Assembly: GCA_902651635.1 (NCBI GenBank)
Contig: CACRSC010000005.1
Span: 276,676-340,675 of the forward strand
Direction: 5' to 3'
DNA: 64,000 nt
Source of the DNA: Mastigamoeba balamuthi
Lineage: Eukaryota > Evosea > Mastigamoebida > Mastigamoebidae
Of the stretch, positions 10,623 through 23,700 are shown in pieces. Position numbers and translations under genes: made by a program. The notes beneath the pieces were generated by a model. The model had not been told where the DNA came from. It searched no databases and saw only the letters and a program-made list of their open reading frames with translations. The stretch's first letter is position 1. Each line of letters starts with the position of its first letter.

Positions 10623-12137
10623 ATGAACACAGCGTCCGCTATACTACTCTGCGCGTGCGCCGCGGTGGCCGTCGTTGCCACAAGCACTGACAACCTGCCC
10701 CTCGGTACGCCGGACACGGGCTCCCTCTCTGCATAATTGCTTTGTGTCCCTTTTGTGCACCACTCCGAGCAACAAGTGCACCCCACCGGTCTCCAATATG
10801 CACCGCTGCATTCACTGAAACGCATGGTGCACTCTCCCCACGCAGACATGCGCGCTGCGGTCACCGGGCAGCAGTACAGCATCTTCGAGCAGTACGGGTT
10901 CTCGCTGGTCCCCATGGACAGCGCGACCGCCATCGTGTTCAACGGAACCTCGGCCATCGTGGATCTGCCCTGGGCCTTCACCTTTGACTCGACGGCCTAC
11001 ACCACTGCTACCGTGTATAAGAAGGTGTGCTGCTTCTCTCCTCCCCACCTCCTTTGCGTGTCGCGCACAGCGGAGCACTCAGCGCAACTCTCGGCATCGC
11101 AGGGCATCATCAGCTTCGGGACCAACCAGGTCCTCGCGGCCTACGCGCTCGTCGACGCCACGGCAGTCTCGACCAAGAGCTTCACGTGCGCTGCGCCGTT
11201 CCCGGCGGGCGAGTGCTTTGCGGTGCAGTGGACGCAGGGGCTGCTGACCACGCAGGCTGTCCTGACGCAGGGCGGCGACGCCTACTTTATCTACCTTGGC
11301 GAAGTCCCCAACCCGGCGACAGGTGTCTATATCACCACGAGCGCCACGTACACTACGTACCCGACGTCCCTGTGGTACGACTGGAAGTGGGCTTTCCCCA
11401 GCAATTCCACTACCGTGGCGCTGCGGGCGACGCCGAGGGGCGCGACGGGGCTGCTCAGCCTGCCCATCGCCGACGACTTCGAGGGCGCCCTCTCGCCGTC
11501 GCGCTGGTCCCACGTCATTGGAGGCGAGATCAGCAGCATCTGCGGCTCCGCCTCGGGGAACAAGGCGCTGACGTTCATCAATCCTACCATGGGCCGCACC
11601 CGCCTCGTCTTGATGTACCCCATCGACGTGTCGTCCTGCGCCAACGTTTCTATCTCCTTCGTCATCGGCCCGTCGGCTGCCTCTGGCAACTGCACTCCCG
11701 TGAAGGGGGAGGCGTGGATCGCGGCGTATTCCGACACGCTCAAGTATGACTGGATGTACGGGGGAAGGCATACGGAGTTCAGGGCGGTGTCGCAGGGCGC
11801 CACGCAGATGAACCTCCTGTTCACCCTCGAGGGGAGCGATGGCATGTGGTTCGTCGACGATCTCAACGTCACGTGCTTCGCTCCCAAGGCCGCTGCGTCG
11901 TCGAGCGCCGCTCAGTCGTCGGCTGCACACCACTCGAGCGCGGCGCACTCGTCTGCCACGCACCACTCGAGCGCCGCGCAGTCGTCGGCCACGCACCACT
12001 CGAGCGCTGCCCACCAGTCGAGCCAGAAGAGCGCGTCGACCAAGTCGAGCCACAAGCACGAGTCGTCGTCCAAGAACGGCTCGGCCGCCCTCGGCGTCTG
12101 CGCCCTGGCCTTCCTGGCCACCGCTCTGGCGCTCTGA
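10623..12137 (+). CDS. Short secreted/GPI-type surface protein 3
   Basis: Three exons: 10623-10704, 10846-11024, 11103-12137; predicted 431 residues. Signal peptide (ILLCACAAVAVVATSTD), the QYSIFEQYGFSLVPMDS module, GIISFGTNQVLAAY, a Reelin-like domain (WSHVIGGEISSICGSASGN; MWFVDDLNVTC), then a low-complexity stalk of repeated HHSSAAQSSAT-type units and a hydrophobic C-terminus (LAFLATALAL). The stalk is longer and more His/Ser-rich than in genes 1 and 2. Exon 1 is again 82 nt and intron phases are the same. Predicted extracellular, GPI-anchored, non-enzymatic. Confidence 0.85.
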
Positions 12138-12519
12138 GTTGCCACCGCTGTGCCTCGTGAGGTCGCAATCGCAACGTACCGCACGAATACCAGCAGGGTA
12201 GCATAAAACAGAGACAGAACCAATTAGTGTGCTCACTGCCCAATTGTGAATTAATGTCCGATCGAGCAGGACAGTGAACTCGCCGGTGTGTTCTGCCATC
12301 CAAGGTGTGTGTGCTTTTAGCCTCGCAGAAGCTGCCTGAAGTGTATTCAGGCAAACCGGAGAAAACCTGAGGGCAGCCCAGGGAGGGACGGAGAGCTACC
12401 GCACCTCACCCCACACCCAATCCAAAACGTGATGATTTGCCTGACATACAAGATAAGGAATACGGAATCACAAATCTCCAGCACAGACTTATCTCTCTGG
12501 TAGTTTCAGAATTGAAGTG

Positions 12520-13070
12520 CACATGGACACCGCCATGGAGGATATGCGCGGGGCCCCTGTGGCAGACGTGGGTCTGGACGGACCCCAGCTCGGCCACCGT
12601 GGCGCTGCGCGTGACGCCCAGGAGCACAGCGGGGCTCATCGCGCTGCCGTGGGCCGAGACCTTCGAGGGCCCGCTGTCGTCTGCCCTCTGGTACCAAATC
12701 ATGTGCTGTGAGGTCAGCAGCGCATGCGGGTTGGCGCCGGGGCAGAGGGCGCTGACGTTCGCCGGGCCCAAGTGCAAGGCTCCCTCGGCCATGACGTGGG
12801 GCATCGACGTCTCCGCCTGCGCCAACGTCTCCGTTTCGTTCACCGTCGGGCCGCTGCAGCCGAAGGCTGCTCGATAACGTCTGCCCATCTGTTGTTGTTT
12901 ACGATGCAGGACGCGCAGTTGAGTGACCAGATGGAGGATACGATGCCCGGGAGACACACATTTCTTTTCGCAATTCCAGAGGGCACCCAATTGCTGAACC
13001 TCATGTGGTCCCTCCTGTCCAAGGAGAGGCTTTTCCGTCGACGACATACACATCACTTGTGGTTAATCGA
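12520..13070 (+). pseudogene. Eroded duplicate of the last exon of the next protease
   Basis: Between 12540 and 12875 one frame reads WVWTDPSSATVALRVTPRS, then LIALPWAETFEGPLSSALW, then WGIDVSACANVSVSFTVGP, nearly identical to exon 6 of the protease at 13411 (15.85-16.15 kb). It breaks at a stop (12875). After about 80 bases a second fragment in another frame resembles the following segment (IPEGTQLLNLMWSLL). No signal peptide, protease domain or hydrophobic tail remains. Confidence 0.75.
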
Positions 13071-13410
13071 GAAGCGAATCCACCTCGCTGACGGGCGTGT
13101 CTGGTATGGTCTGCTATCTCGGTCTCCTTATGTTGGTTGCGCCTCTCGGGCGATGTCCCCATTTTCCATGCTCATGACATGCGTGGCCATCACACGATTG
13201 TCAGCGGCCTAGGGTCGGTCGTATTCATGGACAGCGACTCTCCTGTTCGGCCGCCCCGTTTCTTCAGGTCAGAGAAGAAATGAACAAAATCAATCAACCA
13301 AACTCAAATATGACCGCATCGTGCACTCGAATTCGGTTCACCTTGATCCGATATCTTGCATTATCCACGGCTCAGCTTTGTTTTTCTGTTTTTCACCCTG
13401 TCCCCCTAAG

Positions 13411-16400
13411 ATGACACTGCTGAGAGCCGCAACAGCCAAGTGCGAGCTCTTCCTGCTCCTCGCCGCTGTCGTTGTCGCCTACCCTGCGTACCCTGGCCCC
13501 CACGATCTGCCACTGCCCGACGGCTCTGCGATGCGAGTGTGGGCCAGGGGAGACGAATGTGCGGACGTTGATCCCCGCAGTGCACTTACGCACTTTCGTC
13601 CCAGTGAATAACCGCCCGTTCTGATCAAAAATTGACTCGGCAGTCACGGGCCCCCGCTATGTCGACGCCGAGGGTCGTCACGTGTATGTGGGCCCCGATG
13701 GCAGTGTGTCGTACTTCGGTCCCAGTGGAGAGCCCGGCGCGCCTCTGACGACGCAGCGCCAAGCGAAACAGCAGGCCACGTACAGCCCCAAGAGTTTGCC
13801 GGACAGCTGGAACGTCCAGGCGCGCCACAGGAGAGCGCAGTTCAACGAGGCCCTTGCTGCCATCGCGACCAAGCGCAGGCACCCCCGCAGCACGGAGCCC
13901 CTGGTGTTCGTGCTGGTTCAGTACAAGGATTTCGCTTCGGGGGCGGGTATTAAGGAACAGTGCGGCACCGCTCCCATTAGCGTGTGGCCTGTGTGATCTC
14001 TTCTCACCTCTATGGGGTACCACATGCGAGCGCAGCATTCTGAACAAGGTGTTCGGCTCGGGCGCGGGAGAGGGCGACACAATCAACTCGTATTTCGGCA
14101 TTCAGTCAAAAAATCGCTTTCAGTTCGCTCAGGCAGCCGAGACCTCGGGCGACGCCAACGACGGCGTCGTGGGGCCCATCACTGTCGACTGCCAGTGGGT
14201 CAACCAGTCGGGCTGGGGCTCGTACCCCGACTACAGCTGCCTGCAGCGCAGCGGCCTGCTGGGCGCCGCAGAGTTCCTGGACCTCAAGTCGTACGACCTC
14301 AACGGCGACAGCGTCGTCTCAGGCGACGAGCTTCATATCGTCCTCGTCATCGCGGGCGGCGACGCGGGGTCGCTGTCCGAGGCCGGGAAGCAGCGGTGCC
14401 CGCACGTGTGGGGCTTCATGACGGGCTTCAGGGCGCAGGCGCAGGGCGTCACGTTCGGCGAGCACGTGGTCGTCGGCGAGAACTGGGGCGACTGCGACAG
14501 GCCGTTCAGCATCGGCGTCCTGACGCACGAGCTGGGCCACACGCTGTCGCTGCCGGACCTCTACGACCAGGACAGCGGCGGGAGCATTGCGGGATCCTGG
14601 TGCCTCATGGACGTCGGCCTCTGGAACAACGGCGGCAACAACCCCGGCATGATGTCCCCCTTCCTCCGCAGCTACCTCGCACGCCTCCGCCGCTCTCCCT
14701 CGCCCCTCTCACTCTCGTTGTCGGCGCAGGGATGGCTGACGCCCACGGTGGTGTCCCCGACGTCGACAGAACCGATTCCTCTCAAGCCCGCGTCTGTCGA
14801 TGTCGATGCTGTGAGATGCCAGCACCCCCAGAAGAACCCGTCGTCGTCCAACTGACAGTGGCTGTTGGCGCGCAGGTGCTGCAGCTGGGGAGCAACCCCG
14901 ACGGTGTCGACTGGCAGTGCGACGTCAGGAGCGGCACGGGCGAGTACTTCCTCGTCGAGAACAGGCAGCAGGTCGGCGTCGACAAGTACGCGCCCGGCGG
15001 CGGCGTCATCGTGTGGCACGTCAACGAAGCAGCGGCGCCGTGGTCGAGCCACGCCAGTGCGGCCATGCAGGTCGAGAGGATCCAGAGGAGGAACTGGGCG
15101 GTCCTCTACTCGTACAGCTGGGCCGATGACGTCCTGGCGACGTCTGCGGAGCGCCAGTCGCTCGCCTGTTCCGAGGCGCCGCTCGACAACTCGTCGGCCT
15201 CGTGCGTCTCGCTGAGCGCCAGCGTCGACGCCGCGACTCTGGTGGCGACCGTCGAGCCGTGGACCGACGCCGCCTGTGCGTCCTCGTGCGTGTTCGGGCA
15301 GGGCGGCGTCCCCGCGCCGGCGCTGCAGTACAGCGTCTTCGAGCAGCGGGGGCACTCGCTGGTCCGCATGGACAACAAGTCCGAGACGACCACTCTGGCG
15401 TTCACCGACAGTTTCTCCAAGGTTGTTCTGCCCTGGCCCTTCACGTTCAACGCTGTGCAGTACCACCTGGCCTTCGTGTCCCAGAGGGTGCGCGCTCCTC
15501 GCAGACGAGCCCTGCCATGCGCTCACCGTCGCCCCACACACACGCACAGGGGTTCGTCAACTTCGGGTACCTCAACACGGGCAGCGACGGCACCGGCAGC
15601 TACCCGACCCTCGCGCCCTTGGCCGGCGAGGAGGCCACGTCCGTGAGCACCAGGAGCCTCCCCTGCCCGGCGCCCCTGCCGGCTGGCGCGTGTTTCGCGG
15701 TGCAGTGGGCGCTGGGGGCGCTGACCACGCAGGCCGTCCTGACCCAGCAGGGCGACGTCTTCTTCGTCTACTCGGGCAGCGCTGTAGGCCCCAACGCGAG
15801 CACCTACGTGTCCACGGGCGCGTCGTGGAGGACGTACGCGGGGGCCCAGTGGACCTACTGGGTCTGGACGGACCCCAGCGCGGCCACCGTGGCGCTGCGC
15901 GTGACGCCCAGGAGCGCTGCGGGCCTCATCGCGCTGCCGTGGGCCGAGACCTTCGAGGGCCCGCTGTCGTCGGCGTTCTGGTCCCACGTCACGTGCGGCG
16001 AGGTCGGCAGCGCATGCGGGTCTTCGTCGGGGCAGAGGGCGCTGACGTTCGCGGGGACCAAGGGCCTGAACCGCAACGCCGTGACGTGGGGCATCAACGT
16101 CTCCGCCTGCGCCAACGTCTCCGTGTCGTTCGTCGTGGGCCCCGCCGTGTCCGCCGAGGGCTGCGCGTCCGTGGCCGCCGGGGCGTGGCTGGGCGCGTCG
16201 ATGAACGAGCTCGGGTGGCCCGAGTGGCGGTGGGCTGCGCTGGGCAACCACACGGAGTTCGTGGCGGTGCCGCGGGGCACTCGCGCGCTGTTCCTGCAGT
16301 GGATGCTGCAGGCCGAGGACGGCGCGGTCTTCATCGACGACATCAGCGCCGAGTGCCGCACGGCCAGGGAAGACACGGCGTCGTCGGCCGCCGAGAGCGC

Positions 16401-16518
16401 TTCGGGGCTACAGAGGCCAAGCGACATGCACTCTGGCTGCTCGCGGCCCACGACGCTGAGCTCATCCACACTCGCCGTGAGTGCTCTGGTCCTCGCGGCC
16501 ATTGCGCTGCCCTTATGA
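13411..16518 (+). CDS. Secreted M6-family zinc metalloprotease 1
   Basis: Six exons: 13411-13558, 13644-13959, 14036-14678, 14730-14810, 14876-15487, 15550-16518; predicted 922 residues. Signal peptide (LFLLLAAVVVAYPAYPGP), a DG-type propeptide segment, then the M6 catalytic domain with HELGH (residues 319-323) and SLPDLYD, a 12-residue calcium-loop-like DLNGDSVVSGDE, and the M6 motifs WCLMD, GWLTPTVV, GEYFLVENRQ and VIVWHVNE. The C-terminal half has the QYSVFEQ module, the Reelin-like domain, a Ser-rich stalk and a hydrophobic GPI-type tail. Intron 3 (14679-14729, 51 bp) begins with GC instead of GT and is a multiple of three, so it may also be retained. Likely degrades proteins outside the cell or at its surface. 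Confidence 0.9.
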
Positions 16519-16929
16519 AGCCCTCCTGCCACTTTTCAAAGAGTTTCCAAAGGCACACTGTTTTGAAAAGGCCAGCATGCCGACTCTCCTCTCTCGTTTG
16601 TGCCCCCGCTGGTGGAGCGCGGTGTTCGGATGGCGGCCGCTCTTGCGCGCTCGGTCCGGCGGAGATCTGTTCGCGGGGTCAGTTTCTCGGAGTTTTCCCC
16701 GTCGGGGTTATCGTTGACAACATCGACATTTCCGCAGCCACTTGGCCTGTGCGCCTACGACACACCTTCGTGGCAGAGAGTGTGCGGCGCGCGAGGCACA
16801 TCCACGCCATAACCACGTTAAGATCGGCATCGCCGTTTTTTTTCCGTTACGATAACACAAAGTAGACAAAACGGCCCCAGCCAACGGACACATCGGGGCC
16901 ACAACACAACAAACGCTGAAGCATCGCGG
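16519..16929. other. Intergenic between proteases 1 and 2
   Basis: About 410 bp with no gene or clear promoter motif that I can name. Confidence 0.5.
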
Positions 16930-19900
16930 ATGATCTCTGTATCGCACACCTGCAAGCTCTCCGTGTCTGCCCTCCTTCTCTGCGTCCTGGCGGTGGCCGT
17001 CGTTGCCTACCCGGCGTTCCCGGGTCCCTACGAGCTGCCGCTGCCCGACGGCTCCTCGCTGCGCGTGTGGGCCACAGGCGACGAGTGTACGAGCTCCCTG
17101 ACAGTACTCGCGCTGGCTAACAGTGGCCCGGCGCCCGAACAGTCACTGGCCTCGTCTACGTTGATGCGGAAGGGCGTAGTGTGCACGTGGGGCCTGACGG
17201 GAAGGCGACGACACCGACGCCTGCGCGTAACACGAGGACGGGCGCTCAGGCGACGCTCACAGCGCGCGATGGCCCTAGCACTGAGGCACGCGAGCGCAGG
17301 GCGAGGTTCGACGAGGCCATGGGGGCTGTTAGGCGCGCCAGGCCGCTCAGCGTGGAGCCCCTGGTGTTCGTGCTCGTGCAGTACGCCGACTTCGCTTCCA
17401 GCCCGGGGATCACAGACCAGTGCGCTGCCTCTCACCAGCCGCCGGGGCTGCGACAGAGCTGACGCCCACTGCTCCCATGCGTGCAGCATCCAGAGGACCG
17501 TGTTCAACGCGAGCTCGGGCGCAGGCGACACGATCAACACGTACTTTGGGGTGCAGTCCAACGGGAAGTTCCGGTTCGCCCCCGCCATGGAGAGCTCGTC
17601 GGCGGCCAACGACGGCGTCGTCGGGCCCGTGACGGTCAACTGCACGTGGGTCAACCAGACGACGGCGGACACGCGCCCCGACTACGGGTGCCTGCAGCGC
17701 AGCGCTCTGCTGGGCGCCGCTGCGTTCCTCGACCTCAAGAAGTTCGACGTCGACGGCGATGGCGACGTCTCGGGCGCGGAGCTGCACGTAGTCCTGGTCG
17801 TGGCCGGCGGCGACGCGGGGGCGATGAGCCCGCTGGGTCTGCGGAGGTGCCCGCACGTGTGGGGCTCCACGCAGCCCGGCGGCCCTGCGGGGCTGCAGCT
17901 GCGCGCGCAGGGCGTCACGTTTGGCGAGCACGTGGTCATCGGCGAGAACTGGGGAGACCACTGCGCGGAGCCGTTCGGCATCGGCCCGCTGGCGCACGAG
18001 CTGGGCCACACGCTGTCGCTGCCGGACCTCTACGACACGGCCTTTGGGATCAGCATCGCGGGGCCCTGGTGCCTCATGGACGGGGGCATGTGGAGCAACG
18101 GCGGCCGCAGCCCCGGGATGCTCTCGCCGTTCCTCCGCAGCTACCTCGTGCGCGACCGCGCTCCCAGCACCGCTGCGGGCACTCAGTTCTCGCCGCACAG
18201 GGGTGGCTCGCGCCGACGGTCGTCCCCAAGTCGTCGACATCCGCCATCGCGCTGCCCCCGGTCTCCACGAGCCCCGACAGCGTACGAGCGCCTCGTGTTC
18301 CCAATAGCCTTCCTCCCACCCTCTGCTGCGCGTTTCCGACTGCCGGGGCGACTGGGCGAGCGCAGGTGCTGCAGTTCGGGCCCAACCCCAACGGCGTCGA
18401 CTGGGAGCTGAACGCGCACAGCGGAGTGGGCGAGTACTTCCTCGTCGAGAACAGGAAGCGCGTGGGCTGCGACGCGCACACCCCGGGCAGCGGAGTGCTC
18501 GTCTGGCACGTCAACGAGGCCACCGCCCCCACGTCGAACCGCTTCCTGGCGCTGTCGCAGGTCGCCCGCCTGCAGCGCGCCAACGGGATGGTCTGGGCTT
18601 CTGGCCCTCTAGTCAACGACGTGCTGACCTCCTCGGCGCGCGCGTCGCTCCTCTGCTCGGCCAGCGGCGTCCCTAACTCGCTTCTCGACAACTCATCGGC
18701 CTCGTGCGTGTCGCTGAGCGCCGCCGTCGACAACACGACGCTGGTGACTGTCGTGGAGCCCTGGACAGACGCCGCCTGCGCGGGGTCGTGCGTCTACGGC
18801 GCCAGCGCGGCCGCCCCGCCCACCCGGCAGTACAGCGTCCAGGAGATCTACGGCGCTTCGCCCGTGCCAGCGGCGGGCTCCATTGCCCTTCCCGCCTTCT
18901 ACGACGGGTACGAAGCGCAGGGGCAGCTGCCCTTCGACATCCCGTTCGGCGGCGTCGCCTACAGCAGGATCATCATCTCGCAGAGGGTGCGCTGACTTGT
19001 CCCGCCTCCAGGCCCCTCGGCCCTCACGCTGCGGCATCTGCGCGGTCACGTGGGGCTCTGCAGGGGTGGATCAACTTTGTGTACGGCAACGACGCGGCCA
19101 CGGGCGAGGGGCCGTTCCCGACCATCGCGCCCTGCGCGGGGGAGGCTGCCTCCGCTGTGCTCGTTATGTTCATGCGGAACTGCACGGCGCCGTACTCGGC
19201 GGGGCCGTGCCTCGCGCTGCAGTGGGACCGGGAGGGACTGTCCGCCCAGGCGGTCCTGACGCAGAAGGGAGACGTCTTCTTCGTCTACTCGGGCAACAGC
19301 AGCGGCACCGCCTGCGCCGCCTGGGCCTCGACGGGCGCCACGGCCTCCGGAGCCGCGTGGTCGACGCGCCCTGCAGCTCTCTGGAGCTCGTGGAGCCTCG
19401 CGGGCCTCTCGTCTGCGGCCCCCGTGGTCCTCCGCTTGGCCCCGCGCGAGGCCGCCGCCGTTTCACTGCCGCTGCACGTCGACTTCGACGCCGCGGAGAT
19501 GTCGACGGGGGTCTGGGGGTGGGTCACCGGCGGGAGCGTCGGCGCGGCGTGCGGCGCCACGTCAGGCAGCGCGCTTACGTTCGTCCCGACGCTCGGGCCC
19601 CGCGCGGCTGCGACCAACGCGATCAACGTCTCGGGCTGCCGCAACGTGTCGGTGGCCGTCGACGTCGGCCCCGCGTCGTCGTCGGGCAACTGCACGCAGG
19701 CGGCGTCGGTGGTGCGGTTCGCTGCGATGCGCGACATCCTCGCTGCGCCGCAGTGGGCGGGACTCGCGGCGGGGCGCAACGTGCGGCACGTGGAGGTGCC
19801 GCGTGCGGCGGCTGCGTTGCATCTCGTGTGGAGAGTCGTGGGAGGCGTGGGCACGGTCTACATCGACAACCTCAGCGTCTCGTGCGAGAGCTACTGGACA

Positions 19901-20128
19901 CCAGCGGAGTCGTCGTCGTCGACTTCGGCGGAATCGGCGTCGCTGTCCCCGAGGTCGTCGACGGCAGGAAGCGGCACAACGACGGCCTCGTCGAGTAGCA
20001 CACTCTCCTCCACTGTGGTCACCGCGGCGTCCAGCAGCCGAGGGACCACAGCGCCGGCGTCGCTGGCGGTTAGAACCGTCGCAGTGCCGCTCGCCCTCGT
20101 CGGGGCGTCGCTCCTGGTGGGTATCTGA
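16930..20128 (+). CDS. Secreted M6-family zinc metalloprotease 2
   Basis: Six exons: 16930-17086, 17143-17419, 17487-18147, 18201-18281, 18366-18986, 19064-20128; predicted 953 residues. Signal peptide (LSVSALLLCVLAVAVVAYPA), propeptide FPGPYELPLPDGSSLRVW, catalytic HELGHTLSLPDLYD, calcium-loop-like DVDGDGDVSGAE, GEYFLVENRK and VLVWHVNE. Exon 2 is shorter than in the other five and its sequence between HVGPDG and the ARFDEA segment has diverged, so the prodomain differs. The C-terminal modules are the most divergent of the array. The Ser-rich stalk is followed by a hydrophobic tail (VPLALVGASLLVGI). Confidence 0.9.
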
Positions 20129-20750
20129 GGCCTCGCGCACACTTCCTACCCGCTGAGGAGTAGCTGCTTGCGACGCCCCGAACACAAGGACGCACAATCG
20201 GATAAGGAAAGCCCCCTGGCCTGTGCCCAGCACAACGGCGTTCTGGTGCCCGGGCACTGACTCCAACCCCCTCTGCTGCTGGCTTGTGTCAAAAACCAAT
20301 GCCCTACAAAGAGAGGTGCATAGTGTTACCGTGACGCCTCTCAGGGGCTCGACAGATGCTGCCCTCCGCAGGGTTTCTGCCTCGCAACCGTCGGGGCCCC
20401 CGCTCACTCCTCATGTTCCGTGCTTCCCCCCAGAGGCTTCTCACGAGCATCCTGCCTCGCAGGCGTCTTCGCCCGCCCGCTTTGCCCTCTTTGGTACGGG
20501 GGGTTTGTATAACGTTGGAAAACCGTGTGTTGGCAGTGGACTAGGGGTCTCTCGGAAAACTCGGCCGCTCCTGGCATTCCCCGCGGAGCGCCATCGCGGG
20601 GATCGCCATCCCTTCTTCCATAAGCAGGAAAATCGCGCACGCACCCACGTGTGCTGACGTGGCTATTTTGCTGCCAACGTCAGGTGGTTGTCCTCTGTTC
20701 CCTATTTTAATCTTCGCCAGTAAATTTAAACACTCCGCGGATTGCGAGAC
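20129..20750. other. Intergenic between proteases 2 and 3
   Basis: About 620 bp with no gene seen. An AT-rich patch (CTATTTTAATC, about 20701-20711) lies 40-50 bp upstream of the next ATG and could act as a core promoter. Confidence 0.4.
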
Positions 20751-23700
20751 ATGCACGCAAAGCTTCTGACCCTGCTCGCGCTCCTCTGTGCCGCCGTGGC
20801 CTACCCAGCGTTCCCGGGGCCATACGACGTGGCCCTCCCCGACGGCTCCTCGCTGCGCGTGTGGGCACGGGGCGACGAGTGTATGCAAACAGCAAAACCC
20901 CTGTCCCATTTTTATCACGTTGCTCAAACCCGGGGATCGCCTGCCGCCGTTGCAGTCACTGGCCCACGCTACGTCGACGACGCGGGCCGCAACGTGTACC
21001 TGGGGGCTGACGGGAGCGTCTCGTACACACTGGCCGGCGGGGCCCCCGGGGCGCCGCTGCGATCGCGTCGCGACGCCGAGGAGCAGTCGGCAGAGGTCCA
21101 CCCGATACCCGAAGAGTGGAACGCCCAGGCGCGGCTCCGTAGGGCGAGGTTCAACGAGGCCCTCGCCGCGTCGGCGTCCAAGCGCGTGGTGGCGCCGAGC
21201 TCGGAGCCCCTGGTGTTCGTGCTCGTGCAGTACCCGGACTTCGCCTCAGGCACGGGGATCAGAGACCAGTGCGATAGAGCCCCTCTCTCTGCTATAAATA
21301 CATGCGGCAAACTCACCGCGGGGGAACGACTTGCGGCGCACGCAGCATCCTGAGCAGCGTGTTCGGGGCGAGCGGCAGCGGCGACACGATCAACTCGTAC
21401 TACGCGGCGCAGTCGGGCAACAAGTTCCACTTCTCGCAGGCCAACGAGACGTCCGGCGTCGCCAACGACGGCGTCATCGGCCCCGTCACGATCAACTGCT
21501 CGTGGGTCAACCAGTCCGACTGGAGCGACGACCCCGACTACAGCTGCCTCGAGCGCAACGCGCTGCTGGGCGCCGCGGAGTTCCTCGACCTCAAGTCCTT
21601 CGACAAAAACGGAGACGGAGTCGTCTCGGGCGCGGAGCTGCACATCGTCCTCGTCGTCGCCGGCGGCGACACGGGGTCGCTGACGCCGACGGGGATGGCG
21701 CGGTGCCCGCACGTGTGGGGCTTCATGATGCCGGGCGCGGGCTACGCGCTGCAGACGCAGAACGTGACGTTTGGCGAGCACGTGGTCATCGGCGAGAACT
21801 GGGACAACTGCACGACGCCCTTCGGCATCGGCGTCCTCGCGCACGAGCTGGGCCACACGCTGTCGCTGCCGGACCTCTACGACCAGGACAAGGGCGGCAG
21901 CATCCTGGGGCCCTGGTGCCTCATGGACGGCGGCCTGTGGAACAACAACGGCCACAACCCCGGCATGATCTCCCCCTTCCTCCGCAGCTACCTCGTGCGC
22001 TGCTCCTCCCTCTCCGGACCTCCCCGTTGGCGTGGTCGCTGACTCGCAGCGTCTGTGGACAGGGTTGGCTCACCCCGACGGTCGTCTCGTCGTCGTCGAC
22101 TGCTTCGCACGTCCTGCAGCCCGTGGGCACTGATCCGAACGCAGTAAGCTTGCCTAGCCGACCTCTGGTCCGCTGGCGCTCGCTAACAGCGGTGGGGCGT
22201 GAGCGCAGGTTCTGCAGTTCGGGTCCAACCCCAACGGCGTCGACTGGGAGTGGGATTCCCACAGCGGCAAGGGCGAGTACTTCCTCGTCGAGAACAGGCA
22301 GCAGGTCGGTTGCGACGCGTACGCCCCGGGCAGCGGAGTGCTCGTCTGGCACGTCAACGAGGCCGCCGCGCCCACGTCGAGCCACGCGAGCGCCGTGGCG
22401 CAGGTCGAGCGGCTGCAGAGGCGCAACGGGCTGATCGAGTTCTCGGGCCGTGTGGCCGACGACGTGCTGACCTCCTCGACGCGCGCGTCCGTCACCTGCT
22501 CGGCCAGCGGCGCCCCCAACTCGCTGCTGGACAACTCGTCGACGTCGTGCGTCTCGCTGAGCGCCACCGTCAACACGACGTCGCGCAACGCGCTGATCGA
22601 GCCCTGGACCGACGCCGCCTGCACGTCGTGCGTCTTCGGGAAGACCACCCTCGTGGCGCCGACCAAGCAGTACAGCTTCCTCGAGGCCTACGGCTTCTCG
22701 CTCATCTCCATGGCGGGCGTCGACCCGCTGCCCTTCACCAACGGCCACTCGCAAGTGTTCCTGCCGTTCTCTGTCTCCTTTGGCGGGGCCACCTACTCCA
22801 AGTACTACATCTCCCAGAGGGTACGAGCGGCACTCTTCGGCCGACGGGGTCGCGCGGACTGATCTTCGGGGGCCGCGACAGGGATGGATCAGCCTGGGGT
22901 ACATCAACAACGCCACGACGGGGGCGGGCACATACCCGAGGATAGCGCCGTACGCGGGGGACCTCGCGTCGGCCGTCTACGCGCAGTGCCTCAACTGCAC
23001 GGCGCCGTTCCCCGCGGGGCTGTGCTGCGCGGTGCAGTGGAACCAGAAGGGCCTCAAGACGCAGGCGGTCATCACGCAGGGCGGCGACATCTACTACCTC
23101 TGGTCCGGCAACAGGACGGGCACGGCCTCCACGGCCCTGGTCTCGACTGGCTCCTCGTGGACGGCGTACCCGGGGGCCATCTGGTCCGCGTGGTACGTCG
23201 AGGACCCCCTGGCGACCCCCGTGGCCGTGCGCCTGGCCCCCAGGGACATCGCCAACGTCAGCCTGCCGCTCTCGGTCGACTTCGAGACGCCGCTGTCGCC
23301 GCACGTCTGGTCCCACGTCACGGGCGGCGCCATCGGCAGCGTCTGTGGCAAGGCGAGCGGCAACAGCGCGCTGGCGTTCGTCTCGACGCTCGGCGTCAGC
23401 CGCAACGCCATGACCAACGTCATCGACGTCAGCGGCTGCGCCAACGTCTCGGTGGTGATCAGCGTGGGCCCGTCGGCGGCGCTGGCCAACTGCTCGCCGA
23501 TCTCGAGCACCGTGTGGTTCGCCCCGATGCTCAACACCCTCAGCCCCTCGTGGTCGTCGATCACGACGGGCCGCTCGACGTCGTACCTGGCGATCCCCAA
23601 GACCACGTCCAAGCTCTACCTCATGTGGAACCTCATGAACGCAGAGGGCAGGTTCTACCTCGACGACCTCTCCGTCACCTGCAAGGACTACTGGCACGCC

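Noticed and set aside
20223-20657. Small plus-strand open frame after protease 2
   Set aside because: No domain, no signal peptide and no splice pattern; it overlaps equally long frames on the other strand.
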